Assembly (NCBI GenBank): GCA_012295275.1
Contig: CM022668.1
Location: 14,148,022 to 14,212,021, forward strand
DNA length: 64,000 nt
Origin: Chrysomallon squamiferum
Taxonomy: Eukaryota; Mollusca; Gastropoda; Neomphalida; Peltospiridae
Reading direction: 5' to 3'
The translations under genes were made by a program, and so were the position numbers. Of this stretch, positions 44,829-55,515 are shown piece after piece (position 1 is the first letter of the stretch; each line of letters begins with the position of its first letter). The notes beneath the pieces were generated by a model. That model had not been told where the DNA came from. It made no database searches and worked only from the letters and a program-made list of their open reading frames with translations.

Positions 44829-45960
44829 TTATTGACTGAATATACGACGCCGTTTCGACAACAGATCAGCCAATTTGTTGAGTTTCTGCAGTATCATTTT
44901 ATTAAGAATCGACGAAATTATTCCTTCGTGCTTCGCCATTCTTTTTTATGAAATGTCGTATCTCGCCCTCTATTTCCTCTTGTTCCTCGGGTTCCAGTGC
45001 ATTCTCGTTCAGCAGAAGCCAGAGAATGTCTGGCAAAGTCAGAGGTTTGTGCTGCGCTATCTCCTGAAGCTGCCAGTTTATCTCCTTTATCATCTTACTG
45101 TTCTTCTTCAACATGTTTCTCAGCAGGGCTATGAAAGCTTCGATTATGGTAAATTCGGGTTCGGACACTGTCACCTTTATCGTGTAGTTGTCCCGTTCTA
45201 TGACGACTTGGTGCTTAGACAGTATTTCCTCCAGTCTGTTATATTTTTGTTCTATCTCGTCTTGCCTTTCCGACAACACGTCACCTGTACTGTTCATTTT
45301 CTTTTCGATCGCAATTTTCAGCTTCTTCACGGTTTCCTCCAGGCTGTTATCTGTTTGTTCTGTCTCGCTTTGCCTTTGTGACAGTCGTTCTTTTAGTTTG
45401 TTGTGGTTTTGCTCTCTCACACTTTGCCCTTGTGTTATTTTCTCCTCTAGATTGTTACCTTTCTGTTCTGTCTCACTTTGCCCTTGTGTTATTTTCTCCT
45501 CTAGATTGTTATCTTTCTGTTCTGTCTCACTTTGCCCTTGTGTTATTATCTCCTCTAGATTGTTATCTCTCTGTTCTATCTCACTTTGCCCTTGTGACGC
45601 TATTTCATCTAGATTGTTGTATTTCTGTTCTGTCGTACTTTGTTCTTGTGACATAATTTCCTCTAGATTCTTATATTTCTGTTCTATCTCACTTTGGCCC
45701 TGCGACACTATAGCCTGTTAAAAAAAAAATTATTAACGACAATAATGATCTGGAAATAGAAATTCCTGTTTTGGATTTTTAACTTTTAAAAATAATCTCA
45801 TTGTTTTTTTTGGGGGTTTTTTTTATCGTTTTGCTACACTATCCCCTCCTCCCAAAATACAGTAACGATTAAGCCTAAAAAGATTTAATTAACTTACAAT
45901 TGGGAATGCATGTTCCAAAGTACAAACGAGAAAAAACAGCAAGAACATATTTGCGAACAT
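44829..45960 (-). CDS. D: secreted 18-residue-repeat helical protein, 2 exons, C-terminal frame break
   Basis: Exon 1 (45898-45960) encodes 21 residues (MFANMFLLFFLVCTLEHAF plus PI), nearly identical to C and E. Donor GTAAGT, phase 0. Exon 2 starts at 45714 after acceptor TTAACAG. Seven or so 18-residue units follow (EEIMSQEQSTTEQKYNNL, EEKITQGQSETEQKGNNL). Next come YTIKVTVSEPEFTIIEAF with the helix ALLRNMLKK, then KPLTLPDILWLLLN. The frame stops at 44902 (270 codons). Homology to C continues in the next frame (IISSILNKM...KLNKLADLL) to a stop at 44829, so one extra A lies near 44918-44926 just after GEARR. The stop costs about 30 residues. It could be a true truncated allele or an assembly error. 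Confidence 0.75.
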
Positions 45961-46402
45961 AGTATGATAATTAGTTCAACTACATTTCGTTAGAACGGCA
46001 TTTTTAATCAGTTTCGTTTATATCCGATGACGTCATTAGAATATCGCGAACAGTAATTCCGTGCATTTCCGTAAGCAGATGATATTATTACTATTACAAC
46101 TTTTATCTAAAGCGGTTAATATTTGCTGTTACACACACACACACACACGAATTTCAGTAAAATTTTACATATTAATGACAGTAAAGTCGATGACTATTAT
46201 TAATTAAATAATTTATTTATTAATAATTACTACTTTGATATTTTAAACTGCAAATAGACAAATAAGATCCCAAATAAGATAAGTGTGAAGGGGCAGAAGG
46301 TTGTCCCAGATATTCAGATAATAAAATATAAAATAAAGAAAAAAAATGAAATGAAGGGGGGAAATACTATTTTTGATTCGATGGAACTATATAAACTGAA
46401 AC

Positions 46403-46435
<33 letters not shown>

Positions 46436-47024
46436 ACTTAGTATATATATATAAAATAGTATTTTCCCTTTCATTGTTTTTTCTTTTCTATAACACCATT
46501 TTCGGTTTTTGACATTTCGTAGTTAAATACATATATATATATATATATGAAAGTGAGGGCAAAGTGAGATACAACAGAAAGATAACAAAACAGAATAATG
46601 AAGTTTAGTGTACTTCTCTTCCTAAACCACAGCACTATAATATTATAACCATTTCTTTCATCACTTCATATCATTTAGATATTTCTTCATGTACAAATCT
46701 GTTGTGGATAATTGTCAAATGTTTTTAAATAGATCATTTATTAATGTTTATTGTGTACGTTTTTGTTTTGTTTGGGGGGTTCTTTTTCGTTGGGAAAAAT
46801 AACTCGTAATATTTACTTCATTTCTTTTAAAACTGCCAACTAGACCCTCAGGATCATTTATTACCTTATATAATAACAATTAATTATTCATTAATTTATT
46901 TTTTGTTCGTTCATTCATTTTCTTTGTTTCATTTTAATTCTTGTCTGTTTCCCAAATAATCGGATAAATGAAAAATATCTGAGTGTGTATATTTTGACTT
47001 TCCTTGTTCACATTTTATTAAATT

Positions 47025-47083
<59 letters not shown>

Positions 47084-47200
47084 AATCAATAAATCAATAA
47101 CAGAAGAAGAAAAATAAGAACTAATATCAAATAAATTTGTAAATTCATTTATTTCGAAGATTATGAAAACGAAAAAAAAAAAGAAGAAAAGCAGTGATGA
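45961..47200. other. Non-coding interval between E and D
   Basis: It contains the D promoter element and AT runs (46410-46435, 46531-46549). A block at about 46596-46720 resembles the reverse complement of 59055-59170 beside A2 (TTCCTAAACCACAGCA, ATTTAGATATTTCTTCATGT). The 3' flank of E (46800-47030) and an AAT run (47027-47083) follow. No exon seen. Confidence 0.6.
46026..46051 (-). promoter_or_regulatory. Shared cluster promoter element with full CRE palindrome (D)
   Basis: On the gene strand GTTCGCGATATTCTAA is followed by TGACGTCATC. The CRE palindrome is at 46028-46035, 67 bp before the start codon. Confidence 0.65.
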
Positions 47201-49063
47201 AGAACATTTACATAGTCATCTTGCTCAGTCGTTTGAGCAATACGTCTATTAAATTTCTGAGCTGCCACGCGATCATTCTGTTAATTTCTGATACGATTAT
47301 CTTTCGTTCATCTGAATTCTCTTTTGTCACATGACGTCCTTGCGTCCCCGATTTCGCATGTGACTTAGGTTTTTCAGCGTCATAAGCTGCAAAAATGGAT
47401 CTTGCTTTTTCGGTGTTAAAAGTTTCTTCTGTTTAATTACGTGACGAGGATGCGACAATATTTCGTTTACTATCTTGCGTTTCTCCAGCATCAAAGTTTT
47501 CAGTCGGCACAGGACTGCACCTACTGTTATCTTCTCTGATCTGTTAGGCTTCTGATTGATCGTACATTTCCGTCGCAGTAAGGTTCTGTTTCGTTTCTTG
47601 GATGTCCGTCTCGCTTTAGTTTGATATTGCGATTTTTTGCCCTTTGATTTTTTATCTTTCTGTTTTATCTCACTTTGCCCATGTTGCACCTTTCCCTCTG
47701 GTTTTTCCTCCATTTTGTTATCTTTCTGTTCTATCTCACTTTGCCCTTGTGTCACTATTTCCTCTGTTTTGTTATCTTTCTGTTCTATCTCACTTTGCCC
47801 TTGTGTCGCTATTTCCTCTGTTTTGTTATCTTTCTGTTGCATCTCACTTTGCCCTTGTGTCGCTATTTCCTCTGTTTTGTTATCTTTCTCTAGTATCTCA
47901 CTTTGCCCTTGGGTCACTATTTCCTCTGTTTTGTTATCTTCCTCTAGTATCTCACTTTGCCCTTGGGTCACTATTTCCTCTGTTTTGTTATCTTTCTCTT
48001 GTATCTCACTTTGCCCTTGGGTCACTATTTCCTCTGTTTTGTTATCTTCCTCTAGTATCTCACTTTGCCCTTGGGTCACTATTTCCTCTGTTTTGTTATC
48101 TTTCTCTAGTATCTCACTTTGCCCTTGTATCATTATTTCCTCTGTTTTGTTATCTTTCTTTTGTATCTCACTTTGCCCTTGTGTCACTATTTCCTCTGTT
48201 TTGTTATCTTTCTGTTCTATCTCACTTTGCCCTTGTATCATTATTTCCTCTGTTTTGTTATCTTTCTTTTGTATCTGGCTTTGCCCTTGTATCATTATTT
48301 CCTCTGTTTTGTTATTTTCTTTTTGTATCTGGCTTTGCCTTTGTTTCATTATTTCCTCTGTTTTGTTATTTTTCTTTTGTATCTCACTTTGCCTTTGTGT
48401 CACTATTTCCTCTGTTTTGTTATTGCTCTCTTGCATCTCGCGTTTCACTTGTGGCATTCGTTCCTGAAGTTTCTCAGGTTTCTCCTTCATCATTTGCTGT
48501 AGTTGCCACTGTATCACTTCTAGAGTCTTCGCGTTCTGCTCTGCCACGCGTTGCTGTTTCATAACAATTTCCTTCAGTTTCTCTGATTTCTGTCCCAGCA
48601 GATGCTGCTGTTTCGATACTGTTTCCTCTGGTGTTGTAGATTTCTTCTGAAACCCGCTTTTCCCTTGTATCACAGAGTTCGATATCGACTCAGATTTCTC
48701 TGTCTTGGAAAACTGGTACTGAAGAATGAATTAGCAGAAGCAAAACATTAATAAAATTGGCTCCGATATATATATATATATCTTTTTTTTTATTTTTTAT
48801 TTTTATTTTATTTTATTTTTTTATTTTTTTTTTTTTTTTTTTTGCTGATTGTTTACACGAAAGGATATTTTATCTAATTAAATACTATCATTTAAATTAA
48901 ACATTAATTTTAATTTAAAATAAATTATCAAACTAAGTAAAGGAAAGAAAGAGAAGACAAGACAAAGAAAGTGATGGACCAAGTATTAATTAAAATATTA
49001 ATGAAAATATTTTAGCCCAAAAAACAACAACAACAATAACACCCTCTTCTTTATTTATTTATT

Positions 49064-49114
<51 letters not shown>

Positions 49115-49334
49115 TAAATTTATCTAGTATCCAAAAAATAATAACACAACAAGAACCGTTATCCGCAAACAAAAATTCTCCATTTCAAGTTTTAAAAATA
49201 ATCTAAAAATGGTTATCTTTGCTAGAGAATATATAATTATTGATAATATTAACAACATTTAAATATCTTACAATTAGGAATGCGTGTTCCAAAGTGCAAG
49301 CGAGAAAAAAGAGCAAGAAGATATTTGAAAACAT
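47200..49334 (-). CDS. E: secreted protein with 13 near-perfect 18-residue repeats, 2 exons, C-terminal frame break
   Basis: Exon 1 (49272-49334) encodes 21 residues (MFSNIFLLFFLACTLEHAF plus LI). Donor GTAAGA, phase 0. Exon 2 starts at 48718 (acceptor TTCTTCAG); another acceptor 6 bp on (TACCAG) would keep frame. The first frame gives 463 residues and stops at 47327. After about 110 residues rich in Gln/Lys (KQQ, LQQMMKEKPEKLQERM) come 13 units like EEIVTQGQSEIQEKDNKT, each 18 residues; 12 carry the sequon NKT. A basic region (KKSKGKK to RRKC) and KITVGAVLCRLKTL, a weak version of the cluster module, follow. Past the stop, the next frame encodes SDERKIIVSEINRMIAWQL..., matching the C-terminal helix of C, and ends at about 47208. 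So one base is probably missing near 47327-47335. Function unknown. Confidence 0.75.
47690..48430 (-). repeat. Coding minisatellite, 54-bp unit, about 13 copies (gene E)
   Basis: On the plus strand the unit reads TATTTCCTCTGTTTTGTTAT then CTTTCT, a variable TTG/CTA/TTC codon and ATCTCACTTTGCCCTTG. Units differ at few positions and keep the 54-bp length exactly. No frame of the opposite strand has stops in the unit, which explains long antisense open frames. Confidence 0.92.
48769..49115. repeat. Poly-T and ATT runs in E intron 1
   Basis: T-rich sequence at 48781-48843 and TTTA/ATT runs at 49050-49112 fill most of the intron between E exons. The rest is AT-rich unique sequence. Confidence 0.9.
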
Positions 49335-49397
49335 AATATAATAATTATTTATCAAAACTTCGTTATAAATGCATAGGTAATCATCTGATTTACATAT

Positions 49398-49424
49398 GAT
49401 GACGTCACTAGAATATCGCGAAAA
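49398..49424 (-). promoter_or_regulatory. Shared cluster promoter element with full CRE palindrome (E)
   Basis: On the gene strand TTTTCGCGATATTCTAG is followed by TGACGTCATC. The CRE palindrome is at 49400-49407, 65 bp before the start codon. Confidence 0.65.
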
Positions 49425-49956
49425 TTAGCGGAGTTAGAATATATTATCTCTCTGACTACTTTTATTTAAAGTGATTAAAATTAATAAATAATTATTTTTT
49501 TATTTAATAGCGTGCTTGTCACCTTTTATATTTTAAAGAAAATAGGCCGAAAATATTTTCACTTTTCTTTTCTTTAATGGAAAATAGTCTTCTTATTCTT
49601 CTTTTTATCCTGCAATCTGACCTTGTTTTCTAAGGTCAAGTTACATCAATATGGAGATCACTACCAGGTGCACCTTTTTGGGGATGATTTGAAGGGACAA
49701 TGTCTATAACAACGCGTCCAATGCAATGGAAGTAAAAATGCTAATACATATTCACGACAGTAATACTTCATGAATATTCAGTTCAATAATTGCAACACAT
49801 CCGGAGCCAATCTGAAGTTTCACTTCGTGATCCGTCATTATGAATCGTGGAGAAAACTAATTTTCTGTTGGTCAGAATCTTCCAGTTTTCTTTCAGTCGA
49901 TATTATGGATATGTCTACGATATAGAAGACGCTAACGATCTCCTCCATGAGTTTTG

Positions 49957-50059
49957 TTATGCCATAGCAACTTCGTATTCAGCCATTAGATCGACGAAGA
50001 ATTTCGGAAACTTCTCCGAATGATCAAGGTCTATGAAAGTATTGACTTCATTTTGTTCA
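49957..50059 (-). CDS. Candidate terminal exon of an unidentified minus-strand gene
   Basis: After an acceptor-like CTTTCAAATCCAG the frame reads EQNEVNTFIDLDHSEKFPKF then FVDLMAEYEVAMA and a stop. This is protein-like, not low-complexity, and needs phase-2 entry. No confident partner exon was found; 51389-51585 on the same strand might belong to it. It may also be a gene relic. Confidence 0.3.
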
Positions 50060-51388
50060 CTGGATTTGAAAGTAATTAAATAATTAAAAATGTTAAATTT
50101 AAAAAAGAAAGAAACGAAAATGGTGTTACACATGAATGTATATATGTGTGTGTGTGTGATAAGAGCACTAACTCAGGAACGTAACTCACTTGTCAGATAA
50201 ACTAACGAGTTAATTTTTTAATCAAATGAACAATATTTGAATATAAGAGATCATAAAAATGTTAATATATTTGTCAGATGAGGAGAACCTGGAAAAAAAA
50301 AAAGAAGATTTTAATGATTATAACCACATCAAGCATGGTTCACCAATCTGTTTTATTAATTTTTATTTTACAGATGTATCAACCTACTATATGTTGTAAA
50401 AGAAATGGGGCTGGGCATTTAGAGCTGATTGGCTGTTTTGAAGTATGTATGTGGCACCATTCTGTCTCAAATCCATTACAGGGCTCATTCCTTGACCAGT
50501 AGAAGATTATTTGGAAGATGCTTACAGGAGGTAACATCTTAGAAACAGGGATGAGACAAGCAATTAAATTACAAACTCTATTAAATATGATCTGCATTCA
50601 GTTTTAACAAGTAATACTTGTTTACAAAATTACACAACGTTATCCAAATCTTCAGTGTTTAGACTCTATAGAAAATTTGGCAAAAAGAAATAACATCATT
50701 TAAAATTATAAATAATACATTTTTGTTTGATGTGTTTATTTTGAGAATTGTTGTGACTGAATGCATGTGGCTGAAGAACATTACCATTTCTGACTTCTAA
50801 AGAAAAGAACTTTTGTTAACCTAGCTTAGTCTGCTTTTAGGATGTTTCTAAGTTTTAATCTACAACATCCCATGAATTTGTTTTATGGAGTATCTAGATT
50901 ATATTGTCACAATAATTATTTGCTGTTTAAACACAGCTTCCAGTGTACTGACAGTTGACTATTCTCTCTTTTAAGCTACTTGGAAGCAAACATCAACTTG
51001 TCTTGAGGTTGGAGGAGGGCTGATAGTGATGTCCCTGAAACATTACATCAATGTACACAGAACATGTTAAAACACATCTGATAGGTAACCTTGAAAGCAG
51101 CAAACTTTACAATGACAGTGACACATACACTGTTCTTTCCTCTTTTTGTGACACCTATAAAGTTTCACCAATCTCAAATGAGGACAAGACTGTTCCAGTG
51201 TAAGGAATTTAGAAGGAGTCATTTTTATCAGCAAGCATTGTGTAGCAGTGTTCACTCATTTTGACCTCAGCTGGAACATTGAAGCAGTCATCACTGCCGA
51301 AATATTATTAATAATTATATATTCCCTAGCAAAGATAACCAGTTTTTTAGATCATTTTTAAAACTTAAAGTGGAGCATGTAGACATAC

Positions 51389-51585
51389 CTGTTTATTTAA
51401 CTGTGACTGTGGATCCTGGTAGCCATCCAGCAGATTAGAAAGTGTTGCAAATAGAATGGATGAGTTGCTGCAAGGTATTCACATATTGTCTTATCTCTAC
51501 AATACAAAGCATGTCTTTATCAATGCCAGGTTTAGGTTTGGTGAGATTGGCAGGGATATCACTAAGTTCTGATAGTAGTGCAGTA
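51389..51585 (-). pseudogene. Exon-like segment with one frame break
   Basis: It is bounded by a good acceptor (CCTTTTTCAG) and donor (CAG|GTATGT). One frame reads ALLSELSDIPANLTKPKPG... to QYVNTLQQLIHSI, then stops. The next frame continues ATLSNLLDGYQDPQSQLNKQ up to the donor. The switch is near 51448-51453 (T3 in CTATTTGC). The sequence is typical of a helical cytoplasmic protein. Downstream, 51250-51310 reads FGSDDCFNVPAEVKMSEHCY before stops. It is either a pseudogene or part of a gene damaged by an assembly indel. Confidence 0.35.
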
Positions 51586-52349
51586 CTGAAAAAGGAGCCA
51601 GCTGTTCCTGTTAAATCTATTCAAAGAAACCTTTAGGGAAATTTGTGTGCATAATTTCTACATTACAATATTTATCCGCTTGTCTAATATTTTTGAATTT
51701 ATTATCTGTATTAATGTCCTATTTTTCAGCATTTCACAAGTGGCCTTTACTCATGGAACCCATATAGATTAGGTGAAAAAAAAATACAGTATCAAAAGTC
51801 CTCAAAATTTTCAAAAACTAATAAAAGCAAATAAACACTAAAATAGTATTGGGTTAACAATAATTTTATTATCTTCATTGATTCATTATTATTGAAAATC
51901 AAAGAAAAGTCTGGAAAAGTTAAGGGAAGCAAGAACAAATTAGACTTAAAATCTAATTTTAATGTTTTACTTTATTTTATTTGACAGATGTGTTCTCAGA
52001 AAGACAGTAACAAGATACAGTGGGAATGGAATTTGGAGTTTTTAAAATCTAAAATCTATAAACTCTGAATATGAATGGTTTAGTTATCTGAAAGTAGCAC
52101 GGAACCAATGATAGCTTGTGCAGAACCCACTTTAAAAAACCATGACTCTGACTTATGTGAAACTAATTTATTTTGATCCAAATACCTATTTATTTGTAAC
52201 TTTTCATATACAGAACTGTAATGAAACTTAAAAATTACATTGAAACTTAAAAATTACTTGTTTAAAACTAAGAAGTTATTAAAGAAAAATTTAAAAAATA
52301 TAAATCCAGCCCAATATGTTGTACCCTGACATATTGTCTCTAATCCAAA

Positions 52350-52640
52350 GATACATACAACAGATCAAGTATAAGAATATTTCATACTGGCATACAGACT
52401 ATATCAATAGGTTAAATATTATATCACTGAAGTATCTTATTAACTGTTTTGTACAAAGATAACATACAACAGATTATACCTGTATGAATGTACTTAATAG
52501 TGTAGTATATACTGTATCATTCAAATATCATATTCAATGCATTGTATTGAGATATTATACAACAGATCATATATGAACGTACGTAAGTGTATAACATGCT
52601 TCATACTGATATAGATACTACATCAATAGCATGAAAAAAC
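52350..52640 (+). repeat. Weak tandem repeat, period about 95-105 bp
   Basis: CAWACAACAGATYA-type phrases recur at about 52365, 52460 and 52557, each followed by a TATGAATGTA-like stretch and then ATATCA. Three diverged units. Confidence 0.4.
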
Positions 52641-53409
52641 TACATGACTGAAATGTTAACTGTATGACTAAAGCAGACATTTGTGTTTGGTATTTTACTG
52701 AGTTTACACACAGAAAATAAAAAAAACTATGAATATATTTACACAGTGTTTGGCACAAATCATCTCATGTGATGTGATTATTTCATTGATAACAGTTACA
52801 CTGTTGCTGAATCATGAGTTCTGCATTGTGTGGTGTCTTCAACTAAAATAGTAAATTTAACATATGTGAATTACAAGAGTTCTAATATGAGTAATGGGAA
52901 TGTTAATTTGATTATGTTTTGTAACATGCTTTTTTCACATCAACGGTCTTGCCATTCGTTTTATGGTGTGAAAAAAATACTTGCAAAACTGAATGATTTG
53001 TGTTGTCAAATTGTGTTTTATGGCAGGAACTTCAGGTCACCTATGTGAATCATCTAAGAGACATTCACAAAGCTGATCATGCCACAGAATTGGTTAAAAG
53101 AAGAAGAAATACCAGAAAAAATGTTCTTAGAAGGATCATATCTACATTCCCCTAAGATGAATATTATCTCAATATGATGATGATGATGATGATGATAATA
53201 ATAATAATAATAATAATATAATAATATTAACATGGTTAACATGGTTAGAACAAGACTGTGATATTAATTAAAATCAGCTAACAGCCATTGTATATTTTAT
53301 TAGACATATTTAAATAAGATAAGTTACATACATCAACAACTAAAATAAATATTTAAATGACCTACTCAGAAACAATTATTTTTATTTATATAACACCAGT
53401 GTTAACTAA

Positions 53410-53470
<61 letters not shown>

Positions 53471-53717
53471 TGTTTGTTTGTTTGTTTGTTGCTATTTTTT
53501 TAATTTAATTACTGATAGATAGATATAACAAGGCTTTAATGGGAAGATAAAGATGCTTGATTTGAGAAGCCACAGTAAATTTATATAATGATTTTTTTAT
53601 TTTTTTATTTTTTTATTTTATTAAATAGCTGTTTAATAATTTTATATTACTTCGATGCAAAATATTGAGCAAATTTTAATTTGTGCTGGCATACCAAGTG
53701 TGTACCTGAACTGCAAG

Positions 53718-53718
<1 letters not shown>

Positions 53719-53769
<51 letters not shown>

Positions 53770-54189
53770 TAATAATAATAATAATAAAGATTTAACCTGT
53801 TTTTAGGGACAAGGGGAGATGCCATTCAACAAGTATCGCAGAAATATCCATACTTTCTCAGAATAATACCAGTGGCGTTTGTCATTATGCATTTCGTTTT
53901 CTACGCATGTTAATCGTCCAGTTTCGTACATTTTCGGAATACTTTCTCCGGAAATGCCGTTACGTCATAAACAATATGGTTCATTGGTAGTATTGGAGAA
54001 AAATAAACAGGTATACATTACAGAATAATTTGTTTAATTCGAATGGCTATTATATTTCGAAAGTCATCACCGTTATTTGTTTATTCGTTCATATATATAA
54101 AATAGAAAACAAAATTAAATAAACGCTGAAAAGAAATAACACACCATTTTTATTCTGTCGCTCCATTTCAGCGCTTATATTTACTGCTA

Positions 54190-54223
<34 letters not shown>

Positions 54224-54292
54224 AATTATTACTGCTGTTATTTTTATTATTATGATTATTATTATCATCATCATCATCATAATCATCATTAT

Positions 54293-54386
<94 letters not shown>

Positions 54387-54400
54387 GCTGATCTGTTATA
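53719..54400. repeat. Trinucleotide microsatellites before F
   Basis: AAT at about 53719-53787. ACT/GCT runs at about 54188-54222, ATC/ATT at 54260-54292, ACT at 54293-54330 and ATT at 54331-54384. They lie partly in the proposed 5' UTR intron of F. Confidence 0.9.
53960..53967 (+). promoter_or_regulatory. CRE-like half match upstream of F
   Basis: TTACGTCATAAAC resembles the C/D/E element (TGACGTCATC...GTAAAC) with one change in the palindrome. It lies 520 bp before the ATG, but a donor-like ACAG|GTATAC at 54010 and the acceptor ATTTCAG at 54480 suggest a 5' UTR intron that brings it near the transcript start. Confidence 0.35.
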
Positions 54401-54488
54401 CTACTACTATTATTATTATGACTGTTATTGTTATTTTGTTTTATGTGTGTGAGTCTCTGATTGTTCTGGGTATATTTCAGATGCTGTC

Positions 54489-55471
54489 ATGCGAGTAAGA
54501 AAATTCCTCCTGTTTTCGATCGCATTGGCTTTGGGTCAGCACTTGCCAAAGGTAAGTCCTTAAAGAGTACCAGTGCTCATCAGTCTTTCCTAATAATAAA
54601 GTTTGATAATAAAATAACCAATGTTAAGGAAATGTATATTTCATCGTTTTACTGTTATTTTCTATACACAATAATAATAATAAGAAGAAGAAGAAGAAGA
54701 AGAAAAGAAGAAGAAGAAGAAGAAAACGAAGTATTCTCAATAATTTGTTTTACACTACATTTTATTTACTTAGTCCAACATTAATTAGGATTAAATAAAT
54801 AGATAAATATATAAATGCCTATCCCTTAATATAAATATTATAAATCCATATTAATGTGATCTTGTTCAATAAATTATGATATGACGCATAAATTAAATCG
54901 TCATCCTTGTACTTGTTCGTTTTTTTTTTTTTGGATAAACTCAGAATATTTTATTTTCTCTCTTTTTTTTTTTTTTTTTTTTTTTTACTGCAGACAAATG
55001 ATGAGGTTTATGTCAATAATGATGAAGCACGCGGATACATAGTTAATGAACTCGAGGGTTCAGATAATACAAAAGAAAATAATAAAGAACCATCGCTGAT
55101 AGCAAAACAGTTTGAGGAAAGCATAACGCAAGCAGAACCCAAGCTAATGCAAGCAGAAACCATTCTAACGGAAAAGGGGACAACGCCTGCGGATGCAACG
55201 ACGCCAGCTGAAAATAAGTCTCAGTTACCAAACTTGGCACCAGAAAAGGCCATCGGTCCAGCGGACACAACACCTTCAGTGATAACGACGTCATCATGGG
55301 AAACTGAAGTGACACAGAACACCACATCAACATCGGTAAAAACAGAGATATCAGAAAAAAGAGCAACGAGAAAGATTCGCGAAGCAGTCGAGTTTATACC
55401 AGTAAATTATACCTACTTCGACAACTCTACGTATGAACGTCGAGAAGAAAATGCCTCTGCTGTTATTAATG

Positions 55472-55515
<44 letters not shown>

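Larger units (their letters stand above)
49335..54480. other. Mostly non-coding interval between E and F
   Basis: Beyond the E promoter element this holds two exon-like minus-strand pieces (49957-50059 and 51389-51585) and a weak tandem repeat (52350-52640). Microsatellites: ATT at 53409-53470, AAT at 53719-53787, ACT/ATT/ATC at 54188-54400. The 5' region of F lies at the right end. Segments around 50380-50600 and 51000-51310 look like old, stop-ridden coding or transposon-derived sequence that I could not identify. Confidence 0.5.

Noticed and set aside
44875-45721. Plus-strand frames (168 and 177 codons) opposite gene D
   Set aside because: Antisense of the 18-residue repeats.
47637-48564. 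Long plus-strand open frames (276 and 306 codons, Cys/Phe/Leu-rich repeats) opposite gene E
   Set aside because: They are antisense readings of the stop-free 54-bp coding repeat. The minus-strand frame has the signal exon, splice sites and homology to C and D.
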